A DNA stretch of 64,000 bases from NCBI RefSeq assembly GCF_964355755.1, contig NC_092676.1, positions 1,842,288 through 1,906,287 on the forward strand, given 5' to 3'. This DNA comes from Antedon mediterranea. Lineage: Eukaryota > Echinodermata > Crinoidea > Comatulida > Antedonidae. The notes below the pieces were generated by a model, which was given only the letters and a program-made list of their open reading frames with translations, did no database searches and was not told where the DNA came from. Every line of letters begins with the position of its first letter. The stretch's first letter is position 1. Positions 12,367 through 26,050 of the stretch are shown in pieces. A program made the translations under genes and the position numbers.

Positions 12367-15300
12367 CATTTCCTTGGTCTTCCGGTGTCCTGAGGGCGCT
12401 CTTCACTGTGTTCTTCCAACCTACTTTTACTTTGTTCAAGAAGTTTCCTTCGGCTGTAACTCTTGCTGGCTGGTTTGCCGGGCGGTGCGTGCGCCTTGCC
12501 GGCCCATCTGTGTGAGTTGATAACGTGACCAGGTGTTTTTAGATTACACGGCCGCTTTTTTAACGTTAACACAACACCAGTTTTGTCTGCCTTCAGTGCA
12601 CCTATCAATTTGTTGTGACTCCATCCAACCTGTAAATAAAGAAAAAAAAATATGTTGACAAAATTGTTATTGTCATGACTCCATTCAATCTATATCAAGA
12701 AAAAAATGTGTTGGGACACTGTAGTGACTTAAACTTGTCTTCTGTTTAAAAGAAGTAAAACTTAATTTAAATTTTTATATACATATCTTGATATTCCTTT
12801 TATGAATATTTAATTGTTTCTTTTTAACATTTGTTTTCTGAGAAAGATAATTTTGTACGTAGTCATGTTGAGGTATAAAGAAAAAAAATATATGTTGTAG
12901 TTGTAACGTAATGTTGAATAGGAGTTGCAACATCTTATTATTTATTATTACAATATAAAACAGTTGTACAATAAAGACAGACCATAGTGAAAATTAAATA
13001 TGTATTAGTTTATTCATTAGTAAATATATGCGTTGTTACTTTTTCAGTTTGTCATAAAATGAAACAGTTAAACAAATAAAGACAAGGAACATATGGACAA
13101 TTAAAATGTGTTTTTGTTCGTAAGTAAATATATGCGTTTGTAGAAGAAGATGTTTGTTTGTTTGTTTTTATTTCTTGCTCATAAAAAAACAATTGTACAA
13201 AAATATACATCAAAAGTCGCAGACTTTAAAAACAACAAGAAGATGTTTGTTACTTCTATTGTTCGTCATAAAATGAAACAGTTATACAAATCAAGAAACG
13301 GAACAAATGGATAATTAAAATGTGTCAGTTCATAGTAAATATTTATTGAGAAAAGAGTTTTTAATATAATAATACATACAATCGGAACAATAGCTTAGTC
13401 AACATCATTTTCTTAAAGTGAAACCAGAAATTTAAATGACATTGTCCTTTGAGATAAAAAACAATAGACCTTTCCGCTGCTCAACAAGCATTTGTTTACT
13501 TAGAGTAGGTCTTGTGATGCTTAACACATATTCTATAAAAGACTGCAAGAAAGGATCCAGTGAAGACACACATTTTTTCCTCTGGACATATTTTAAAAGA
13601 ATACTTACCACAGTTTGTTTGTTGATCTGTAAGACTTCATCTCCTGGATGGATCTTTTCATTGATATGAGCAGGAGACTAAAAAAACAACAAATACATAT
13701 ATTGATAATAATTGTTTTTGTTTTAAATTTAAAAAAAAAACTTTATTAGTAAATACCTAATGAAAATGTTAACATCAAATATTTTTTAAATCAACCAATT
13801 TTTTTTGTTTTTAATTTTTCAGATATCAGTAATTACATTCACAAGATATTTTTCTAATTTCAAATATTTACTAAATGAAGAAAACTGAAATGAGCAAAGC
13901 TTAATTTGTAGACAGGTCAACTTATACTGATTAGCTAATATATGCACTTCCTGCAGGAAGTAAACAGGCAAATGCCTTTACTAAAGAAATGTTTCAATTG
14001 CAGCAATTCATTCTCAACAACTGAGAAAATATAGTGTCAAGAATGCACATACAATGGAATGCCTTGTTACATTGACTTTATATATATATGTTTTTGTTTT
14101 TGTTCTATGAGCTCTTAGATTAAGATAATTGGTTTTCTCTCTTGCTATGGATATATTATGTCACCATGGTATTCCGAAATAAAAAGATGAAATGAAAAAT
14201 GAAATAGACTTACTCCTCTTTTTGTTTCTGTTATATAATGAATGCCATCCAGTGTTGACGTCTTAATGTACAACCCCTACAAAATAAACATTTTTATTTA
14301 ATATGAAAATTTGGTTTTTCTCATCCATTCCATCTCACCCATCCAAACTATGGTTTATTTTATAATTAGTATACATTTTATAAGCAACTGATTTGTAATT
14401 CTACTATTTTATAAATTAGTAAATTTGTCAGACCAAATTGGAATCTATTGATAAATATATGTAAATTGTAATTAAATGGAAAATGGACCTAAAGGGGTTT
14501 TAATGCCAAACAACCTTTTATACAAAGACCCTTAAATTATTATTAAATATATCTCGTTACCTAAATTTTAAATCGATCGAAGTTATGAAGTATATTATTA
14601 TATTATTATTATTATATATTTTGTTATATTTCTTTTATTCCTGTCCAGGCAGCACTTGCCAGCTCTTATACTATGACGTTATTCAAATTCCTTCACTTGC
14701 ACTGATGAAGGGCTAGTGTTGCCCGAAAGCTCTGCTAACTTTTTTGGCTGTTTTACTTTATTGTTTTGATTTAGCTTTTCGCATCAACTTTTTACTAACA
14801 TTTTGTTCAATTGCATTATCTTTTATTATTTATTATGTATTTTGTATTGAGGACAATGAACCCAAGCCAAGTTAAGTTTATCAAAATAATTGTTTCTATC
14901 ATCAGAATGCTTCACAGTGAGTGAGTGAGTGGCCGAGCGGTTAAGACAGTGGAACCGTAATCACGTAGCCATAACATCGGCAGGGGTTCGAGGCTCACTC
15001 ACTCCATGGTTCTGGTGGTAGAACGAGTCTTCTCGGATAAGGACTATAAACCGTAGGTCCAGTGTACACAACTTGCTCGTGTGCACTTTAAAGAACCTAG
15101 TACATCTTTCGAGACGAGTAGGGGGTTACCCCGGTGCATTAGTACATCACAGCCACTGATCACCAACTGGGCCCTCTGGGAGATCAGTCTTTGACTGAAG
15201 AGGTCACCCAGTATAAAGATAAAACAAACAAACAAACACATAAACCATCTGAGACGATGGGGCTGCAATCTCTTAAGTCAAGTCATTGCTAATAATAGTG

Positions 15301-18300
15301 TAGGCTTACCAGTTGGACATCACTGGTGGATTTCCTCAATGTTACTAACTCAATATATGCTGGTTGTATTACCAAAGGATCACATGCGTTTCGGATAAAC
15401 ACTTCGCTCAAACTTAACAGCTCTTTACTCTGGGGAAAAAAACAAATATTGAAAATCAATTGTTAATTCTTAATAAAAGTCATTGTAATAACTATCAGTA
15501 AAAGTAGCATTATGTTGTAATTAGCATTGGTTGTCTATAGCAATTTACCTACCTATGGCTTGGTAGAAGTCCATAGTCTAATTGGCACAAGTTTTTTAAA
15601 TGAAATTGACATTATTATTAATAAAATCAGTCATTACTTCACCATAAAGCTCTATCTACACTATCAAACTTTATGTGACAGAAAAATGTTAAGAGACCAT
15701 ATAATATATATATATTTACATATTATGTAAATGATGATGTCATATCACTACCTTATTTGGTCACATCACACTTTTTTTGTTTGATAGTAGACAAAGCTTT
15801 ACATTAACATTATTATATTATCACTAATGGTGAAGAGATATTATATTATACAGATATTGCCTGCTAAGATGTTAAATATTATACAGATATTGACTGCTTA
15901 GAGGGTAAATATAAGATTTGACATCCCAGAGGGAATAATATTATGTTCGAGGGAATATATAATTCCAGAGAACTTAATATCATTCCCGAAGGGATGTCAT
16001 ATCTTATATTTTACCGATATAAAAGGCGATATCTGTTATATTACAGTACATATAGCCAACAACAAGTAGGCCTAGAATATCTGCTGGGTTGGGTAGCTAG
16101 GCTAGGCCTCCTTTTTGTATTGTATGTAAACAAGCTGCCCAGACACCTTACAGTACCTTTCAAAGAAAAATATACAGCTAATTACTAATTAATAATTCCT
16201 TCGCAATAAAATATTCACTAGCCTAGGTCGTTTAAATAATAACAGAAGAATTTCCATCAATACGCCTACATTAATAATAATATTATTATCAGGTAGGCCG
16301 AATAAATAATAATTCATCTTCTTCGTCGATCGAGCCGAATCACCGGATGTTCAGTGCGTCGCGCGCGTATCGGTTACTACAGTGCGTATTAACCAATCAC
16401 AAACGGTCTTTCATCACATCTAGGGAGGACTAATAACAAATGAGGGCGCTATGTATTCATAGTTTAAATAGTTTAGTTGATTAATTTCTTCAAGCAAGTT
16501 CTGTGGCGCAGCGCATGAAGCGTTGTCTTGTGATAGAGTGACAATTTCATCGCGAGTTCAAGACCCAGTGATGACTTTTGTTTATTTATCGGCAAACGCG
16601 AGTGTTGCCACACGAAAATTACACAGTCAATATCATCGTACTCGAGAATTTGCTGGATTTTATATGTTTAATGACAGGGGACACGATAATTACGCAAAAA
16701 TTACTCAGTCAATATCATTGGACTCGAGGATATATACGATTTACGATCCTCGCAGCGGTAGTCATGTGATGCAGTTTCAACCAATCACGTTCACGTATTT
16801 ACATAGGCTATGTAATATAAGATGATATTTTGTTCGAGGAAATATATATTTCCAGCAGCGGTAGTCATGTGATGCAGTTTCAACCAATCACATTCACGTA
16901 TTTACATAGGCTATGTATTTACTGTTATAAGCTTATCTAGTTGATTGTGACTGGTATTATTAAATTGCAGAGTTAGACTGAAATATTACAGATATCTTTA
17001 TACATTTATGTACATTGCAAACTGCATGCAAATGGTTTATATAAAAATTAAAATCAGACTCATTTATATGTACAGAATACAAGAGCATGATAATGATATT
17101 CTAAAGTACAGAGATCAAAGGTCAATAACTGACAACAAACCTTGTGTACATTAATATTGAGAAATGTTATATATTAAAAACATCCTTTAAATTAAAAAAA
17201 ATGAAATGCCGGTGGTACGTTTGGATATGCTCAATAGAAAAGTGGACTGTCCCATTGTGTGGTAGGGGGTGTTCTTGATTTGGTCGCAACATACCGTGGT
17301 TAATATTGCACGTTCAACAATTGCTGCATCGCCAGTGAGTTGAGAAAAGGAATTTAGTTTCATCACATGTTCCAATACTTTATTTCGAACTGCGATGTAT
17401 TCAGGATTTCCGCAGAATGGAAGCCTGAAAATACAAATATTTTCTAAGATTATTCAATAAAGTTTAAAATAATATAATATCATATAGAAAAAAACCTAAC
17501 ATTTGTATGGATATATATAAGTGTTTAATATGTCACATACAAATATTGGGTATATGGGTATATTAATCTCCAAATCTGCCAACTTTTGCCACAAAAAAAT
17601 AATTTGATTTGACAAAACTTTGCCTGGGTGTGGGGTACAGTACAATACCATAGTAATGACATATTCATCATAAAAAACACATTTACATAAGATAAATATC
17701 AAACAGCCAGCATATGAATATTTCATTATAGCCCTACTAATACTAAGTGAGAGAGAGCAGGCCTACTTTATATAGTAAGTTAGTAGTTACAGGTATATAT
17801 TATCCTTTTAAAGAGTCAGTAGTGATAACACAAATTCTATTATGCTATATTTCATTGTATAAACGAAGGTTTCATTATATATTTATACACGCCAATAACC
17901 ATGGTATTTCAAATATTGGCAAAATATACAGAATAGCTCGGATTAACAACACACAGATACACCTTTTGTCGGTAAACAATAATTTGACGTTTACAAGAAT
18001 CAAACTGATACAGAATAAAAAGCTGTTTGAGTTTTGTTATTAGTGATTTACTATATGGTGTCTATTTTGGATAATTTATTAGAACACTAAAGGAAAATCC
18101 CAAGAGAAATAAGTACTTTTCATTTCAACTGCTAAATGGTATTACTGTTTTATAAGTACTTCGAAGGTTAATGCATTCAACATATTACCTTTACATTACA
18201 TCATAACCACAACAACTATCATTTCTTTCTCATAATAATCCCATATTTTATCTTTTTTCCTGTTGAATTTTTCATATTTTTTTATATAAGGAGCTATATA

Positions 18301-21300
18301 AGTACTACACTGATAATAATTAATGTTAAAATTGTGACATTCGTCATAAGGAAATTGTTAAATAATAAAAGTCACTATCTCATATTAAATAAACAAATGT
18401 GTCAACAATAAAATGCTCAGTTGATTAATGTGTTACTTATTATAAAATGTGTAGCCACAAGTGTAAAGTACATTCAATGATTACATTGTTATATAAATAA
18501 TATTTGATTTTATATATTTAATTTTTTGAATCTGTTAATCTTTAATGTGTATAAATTTCAATTTCTTGTAGATGTTTTAATATTATTTTTATTTGTGTGT
18601 TTTAGGTTTGTTTTTAATTGTTTTTCTGCACAAAAAAATTCTCAGAGAGCATAACTAAGAACAAAACATAAACACTACACTGCCTACATTTACAAACTTT
18701 ATGTGTCCATATGTAAATGTTTAATGTTCAATATTAAAATGTTGTTTAATGTTCCTACCGATCTAGCCATGAAATAAGCAGTTTTGCTGATGTTATCACA
18801 TGAGTGACAAATGTTAATACGTCCGATGTTAACCCATCTGTTCTAAAAAACTGTTCGTCGACTCTGGAGCCTTCCCGTTCCTGTTGTCGTTTGGAGACCA
18901 CGCTGTGTAAGTGTTTGGCGTTGCAACTCAAGGAGAGTGTCACAGACTGCAGTGTGTCAGTGGGCAAGTTGTAATTCTGTGTGATAGGAAAAATAAAGTG
19001 ACAATTTAATCAGGTGTATTACATAAACTTTCGTTGTTTTTGGTTTTTCTATTTTCAGTTAGTATATTTACTTTATTATTGTTTTATTCAATGCACAGCC
19101 AACACAGGGGCAGATGGGGAAGATCCCGGGAGATGGGTTTTGCAAATTGTAATGCAAAAGATAGGAGACCCTCATTTCACAATTTTTAGACCCTGGGGCC
19201 CTCCTACTTCAATTTCCCGGATCCGCCATTGCTAACAAAACAACTTCCAATAACAGGCTAAGAGACGCCCCCCTTGAAAAACCCCTGTTCAGGAGACACC
19301 AGGACATTTATTTTTGATAAATTTGGTAACAAAAACATTGACTGTGTTGGTCTATCTTCCAATTTTCTCACCGTACTAAGACCTAGCCTACAGTATGGCT
19401 TGTATGGGAAGAAACCTACTAAATCATGCAGAAGACAAATGGCTTCCAGTAGAAGTTCTTGATGGCCTATTTTCTGAATGTTAAGATCTTCTAAGTCTTC
19501 AGCAGACGTAGATAACAATCTTGTTCCATTGACTTGGTTGTCTTCAAACGTGCCACGATAACACTGTAAGTCATCGTCCAATCCTGTCAGCAGAATTATA
19601 AGTAATTGATTATTATTTTTCATTTATTAGTTTCAATAATGGCAAAACATAATACAATTAATACCTTATTGAGGACCCAGTAAAAAAAGAAAACAAGTTT
19701 CTGGTCAAATGAAGGATCCCAAAAAAAAAGATAACAAGATAACTAAAGCCATTCATTACTTTTTTAAACATTGTACACTCAAAAAACAAACAAACTTTTC
19801 ACAATATTTGTAAATTTAGTGTTTACAAGATTCTTTTATCTAGTATACTAGTGTACCACTACTAGTGCCATTGTCACATACAGACACATAACTCATAATG
19901 AAGGCCCCTTGATTGTAAGAATACCCTGTTTAAGGGTCACCCTCTATAAATAAGGTTAAATAAATTCCATGTCAAAAGTTTGTCATGCAATTACTGTAGG
20001 TCAGCAGTTTGAATCAGTGTTAAAAGTACAGATTGAGAATATAGGCAAACTCCTGGCACCTTATGGTGTACAGTCAACTCCCCAAATATTTATTCTTTAA
20101 AAAACATTTTTTTGAAAACCAAACACTGTGTTAAACCAAACAATTTGAGAAAAATCCCAACTTTGTAGAAAATCCCACCAGAGTGTCCGGAGTAAAGGAG
20201 TTGATTGTATATTGATTGCATTGTTTGAAACAAATTTACTTCATACTATTAGAGAGCAAAACAATCATGCTTAGTTTTAACAAAATAAATGTTTTTTTAT
20301 AACTCTGATACCATAAACAATAAATTATTTGTGTTGCAGATCAGAAGGGACAAAGATGAAAAGCATTAAAACAACAGTATTTAGATTCCATTGTATTCAA
20401 TAGATTCTAAGATAAACAAATCAATTCTGAAACTTTTGTCTGATTTTATTGACTAATATAGATCCCAATTACTACTGTATGTGGACAGTAAGCCCATTCT
20501 GGTAGAGTGATTCAGTTTTAAACTGTGGGCAACCAAACCAGAAAAGACAAGGCCCATTCTGGTAGAGTGATTCAGTTTTAAACTGTGGGCAACCAAACCA
20601 GAAAAGACAAGGCCCATTCTGGTAGAGTGATTCAGTTTTAAACTGTGGGCAACCAAACCAGAAAAGACAAGGCCCATTCTGGTAGAGTGATTCAGTTTTA
20701 AACTGTGGGCAACCAAACCAGAAAAGACAAGGCCCATTCTGGTAGAGTGATTCAGACAATTTTTATGAATCACTCACTCAATCAATTCAATGAAATTAAA
20801 CAAATATCACAGAACCGACGAAAACAATCGCGTTTGCATCGATGCGTGAAAGCAAAACTGTCAAGGCTAAGAAACTTTAAGCCAACAAAAGATAGTTTAT
20901 GTACTGTATATACATTTTTTTAAATAGGCTCAATCACCAAATATTTACAGTAATATTATTTAAAAAAACATAAAAATAGTACAGTAAAAACAGAAGATTC
21001 TAATCTCTTTGGAATTTTTAGTTGAGAAGGTGGGCGGGTTACAAAGTATACAGTACCAAGGATTACATTTTTTTTTTTTTGGGAAGTTGTTGACCAGATC
21101 TACATACACAGTAAATTTATGGTTTAAATGTACTGTATGTATAGTAGATCCATCCAACCCCACCCTTTATCAAAAACATATCTAAATAAATATTTTTAAT
21201 TATCATCAGTAATAATGGTACTATATAAGTATATTGACATCCATCTGGTTCAATCATTTCATACCATATTGTTTTTAAATAAATAAATATTTAATCACTA

Positions 21301-21814
21301 TCAGATTATTCGGCAGCAATCTGTGAAATTTTAATTGTATTTGTAAATGTCTTGTTTATGACTGTCATAAATAATACATTTCTTATATAAACTTATATAA
21401 ATTATAAGTTTTGTTCAATAAATGTTTGGTTTGTTTGTAACACAAAACCACCTGTTAATTAGCATAAACTTGCTTATTGTAATATTGAATAAAAAAATAT
21501 TAGACTCTAAAAGTTGTTAAAAATTTCTAAACTAAGCTCTCATACAATAACTTCCGGGTTGTTTTTGATGAGTATTGTTGACTCTTCCAGGCCAGGGTCG
21601 TGTCTCTAGAGGTGATAAATCAGTCAAGTTTGTAGGTACCTCAGGCAGCCTCTTACGGCTGCTCATTCGTATATCCAGAACACAAACTTTTGGCTTGAGG
21701 AAACACCCCACAAACACCATACCAACAAATAAAGAAAGCGTTATTACCTTTCATCCATTCTTGAACATCTTGGACCGTCCAATTAGGTATGTTCACAATT
21801 TGAATCCATGCCAT
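12367..21814 (-). CDS. CNKSR: connector enhancer of KSR (CNK) homologue, N-terminal eight exons
   Basis: CNK proteins are membrane-proximal scaffolds linking Ras, RAF and KSR signalling. Exons on the minus strand: 21814-21748, 19583-19420, 18976-18759, 17424-17295, 15429-15310, 14276-14214, 13677-13609, 12629-12367. All junctions are GT-AG and keep one frame for 364 codons. SAM domain (residues about 6-77) includes WMKGLDDDLQ and KIGHQELLLEA. The CRIC region follows (about 78-195, with ISWLDRLPF). The PDZ domain starts near residue 234 (GLYIKTSTLDG, then HPGDEVLQINKQTVVGW and GVVLTLKKRP), all diagnostic of CNK. The start ATG has G at -3 and +4. After residue 364 the exon ends at a donor (TG|GTAAATGC). 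The linker, PH domain and stop were not found in the 12.3 kb that follow, so the gene is partial here. Introns hold a MITE, a SINE, a palindromic element and a 60-bp array. Confidence 0.95.
14916..15262 (+). repeat. tRNA-derived SINE
   Basis: The 5' part resembles a Ser/Leu tRNA: A box TGGCCGAGCGGTTAAGAC and B box GGGGTTCGAGGCTC, with GAGTGAGTGAG pairing to CTCACTCACTC. It is followed by about 180 bp of unrelated body and an (AAAC)n tail. It sits in a CNK intron, opposite to the gene. Confidence 0.75.
15645..15801. mobile_element. MITE family 1, copy 6 (in CNK intron)
   Basis: Both ends are present with several point changes and a shortened right inverted repeat. Core contains an ATAT-rich insertion at about 15700-15730. 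Confidence 0.8.
15836..16047. repeat. palindromic fold-back element
   Basis: The left arm (GGTAAATATAAGATTTGACA near 15913) is the reverse complement of the right arm (TGTCATATCTTATATTTTACC near 15995). Outer arms rich in ATTATACAGATAT match GATATCTGTTATATTAC. A motif TGTTCGAGGGAATATATA at the centre recurs at about 16830. Confidence 0.7.
16504..16572 (+). repeat. tRNA-like sequence, probable SINE head
   Basis: A-box-like GTGGCGCAGCGCATGAAGCG and B-box-like CGAGTTCAAGACCC lie 40 bp apart. No paired acceptor stem; weak call. Confidence 0.35.
16751..16928. repeat. about 70-bp direct duplication
   Basis: The segment beginning GCAGCGGTAGTCATGTGATG and ending CATAGGCTATGTA occurs at about 16752-16815 and again at about 16857-16920 with one or two differences. 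A related degenerate pair (CAGTCAATATCAT...CTCGAG) lies just upstream at 16624-16730. Confidence 0.85.
20493..20755. repeat. 60-bp minisatellite, 4.4 nearly identical copies
   Basis: Unit begins CCCATTCTGGTAGAGTGATT. Four full copies have no differences that I can see; a fifth stops after 23 bp. It lies in the large CNK intron between exons 1 and 2. Because 60 is divisible by three, two minus-strand frames stay open; these are repeat artefacts. Confidence 0.97.
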
Positions 21815-22230
21815 CGCATACAACAATCATACCGAAAATGTTGTCTATAAATTATTTAATTCACTTTCACAAAACTCACACTCTGCTGGTTCCAACGATT
21901 TGTGAACTTGGGACGAGCCATCATTTCCTTTTGTCATGGGAGAGTCCATTTAGTAAAAAAAGGGGTAACTGCTTTATATTTTTATGATTACAATGCTAAG
22001 ATAAATAAATTTGCATATTAGGATATTTTCTATAATAACTATAGAATTTATTAAATATATTGATCATTAATGTATTATTCATACCATTTTATAAGTATTG
22101 TTTGAATATACTTACGCCATCACTACCCTTCCCAACAATGGTTGATCGTATGTTTTTTTTGTCGTGTTTTTAGTCTGTGAAATGAAAAGTTGAGTATCAA
22201 GGCTTAGCCTAGCCTCAAACAGATATAAAC
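21815..22230. promoter_or_regulatory. shared CNK / TRAPPC3 bidirectional promoter region
   Basis: The 416 bp between the two divergent start codons must hold the 5' UTRs and probably a common promoter. I see no clear TATA box close to either start. Assignment as a bidirectional promoter is inferred from the head-to-head arrangement. Confidence 0.6.
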
Positions 22231-24219
<1,989 letters not shown>

Positions 24220-24375
24220 GGTGAATGAAGTGTTACCTCTCAACAACTCAACTATATTATCATTATTTGTACTATGATTATTGCACTTTACCTAATATGT
24301 GCATTACTATAGTATATAATACCCCAATTATTAAAACCAGTTGTGCACCTAAGATTTGTAAAATGGGTGTGTACT

Positions 24376-24745
24376 GATGATGAAACCACACCCAAAATGC
24401 AGCACTAGTGATGATTTGAGACCACACCCAAAATGGTTTAAACAGCACTATTGATGATTGAGACCACACCCAAAATGGTTGAAACAGCACTAGTGATGAT
24501 TTGAGACCACACCCAAAATGGTTTAAACTGCACTAGTGATGATTGAGACCACACCCAATCTCATCTAATATGGTTGGAACCACACCTAAAATGGTTGAGA
24601 CCACATCCAAAATGGTTGAGACCACATCCAAAATGGTTTAGACCACATCCAAAATGCATTAAACTGCACTACTGATGATTGAGACCTCACCTAAAATGGT
24701 TGCGACCACACCTAAAATGGTTAAGACCACACCCAAAATGGCTGG
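24376..24745. repeat. two-level tandem repeat downstream of TRAPPC3
   Basis: Four or five 42-bp units (GATGATTGAGACCACACCC then AAAATGGTTTAAACAGCACTAGT) pass into six or more 18-19-bp subunits (GACCACAYCCAAAATGGTT). The short unit is the core of the long unit. Confidence 0.9.
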
Positions 24746-24855
24746 GATTAAGATGTATATTTATTTATGTGGTTTGAAATTTCCCAAATGCTCAAAAATT
24801 TCAGGATTCTTCCACAACAAATTGAGGATGTCATTTTATTTAAAATAAGTAAGAA

Positions 24856-24861
24856 AATAAA
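24856..24861 (+). promoter_or_regulatory. candidate TRAPPC3 poly(A) signal
   Basis: Canonical AATAAA about 640 bp after the TRAPPC3 stop codon. In such AT-rich DNA the hexamer also arises by chance, so this is tentative. Confidence 0.35.
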
Positions 24862-25276
24862 GAAAACTAGAAGATCATATTTATCATTAATAGTAAAGTT
24901 AAATCTCTTTCTGTTTTTAAAACAAAAATCAATAATATGATTATTCCTCCCTCATTCTGTTTTATTTAAGATGTCACCATTTTAATAAATATGTAAATGC
25001 AAAAAAAAAACATATAAAATATTATAATTATGTAAAATATTGTTTTTCCGATTGTATTTGGAGAAAAGTAAAAATAAAAGATAAATGGTCAAGTCTACAT
25101 TATAGTTATATTGTTATAAGCCTAGTAGTAGGTTTAGAATTGTCTAAGCTTACTTCTAAATTTAAAGAGCAGCGCTTGCACATATACACATATATTTAAT
25201 ATTCGAATTTATATAAAAAAACACTAAATATACGGTTTATAATAGAATAATCATTTTAATGATATTACTATTAAAT

Positions 25277-25452
25277 TAGACTTGCCCCAAGTCTGTATTT
25301 ATTGTCTTTTTTTATATTTATTTGTTTTTATTTCGACCGCGATTTTCTCTGAGTATCCAAACTCAAGTAATACACGTATGAAACGCCATATGTGCAAAAA
25401 TATTTATATTTTTACTAATATTAAGACAAAACTCCGTCTGGAGCCCAGACTA
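25277..25452. mobile_element. 176-bp nonautonomous transposon with 9-bp target duplication (copy A)
   Basis: Ends TAGACTTG and CAGACTA are imperfect inverted repeats, flanked on both sides by CTATTAAAT (25268-25276 and 25453-25461). It matches, in reverse orientation, the ends and parts of the interior of the 1.1-kb element at 31882-32978 (CTCCGTCTGGAGCCCAGAC and ACCGCGATTTT blocks). A 9-bp duplication is typical of the Mutator/MULE superfamily; superfamily assignment is inference. Confidence 0.85.
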
Positions 25453-25461
25453 CTATTAAAT

Positions 25462-26050
25462 GTACAAATATTTTAAGTTTCCCCAGTTGATGATTTTTTA
25501 AAGGTCGCCCTCTATTGGTAGAACCAAGGCAATAACAACATAATGCTTATAGCCCCAAAAATCAAAGCAGGGACGAGTTGTTATCAACTCCCTGATCAAA
25601 GTGTTTATCTGTGGCTGCGACACGATCAGTTACACGCCCCTTAACAGACACCGCGTAGAATATGTACATAGTACAGTACTGTTGGTATTTGTCGCAGCCA
25701 GACATAAGATCAAAGGACTGTTACAAGTATCTTGGTCAGGTGTGCTCAGTTGCCTTAGTAGAATCATACGCAACACATTTTACCAAACAATGAGACCAAT
25801 ATTATTATAAAAACGGAATAAAACTACATTTTTTCATTAATTCTGTTACTTTCCATTTTTTTAATGTCTAGAATGCCAAACTCCATATTTCGTTATGATA
25901 AAATCCTGAATCTTACAAATTTCAAGAAGTCCGTTTATAATGTACAAGTAATATACTTGGCACATTTAAAGTATTTACAGCAGCATTAAAATATATTGGC
26001 CCAAAGATTTTGAATTCCTCCCTTTTACAAAATATATAATGTGTATATCT
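25462..26050. other. noncoding stretch, likely includes Ig gene 1 3' UTR
   Basis: No exon or repeat recognised; only short unsupported open frames. Confidence 0.45.

Noticed and set aside
14916-15000. Possible Ser/Leu tRNA gene
   Set aside because: Has good A and B boxes but is fused to a longer body with an (AAAC)n tail, typical of a SINE.
20453-20773. Two minus-strand frames with 20-residue repeats
   Set aside because: A 60-bp repeat unit is a multiple of three and keeps frames open; it lies in a CNK intron.
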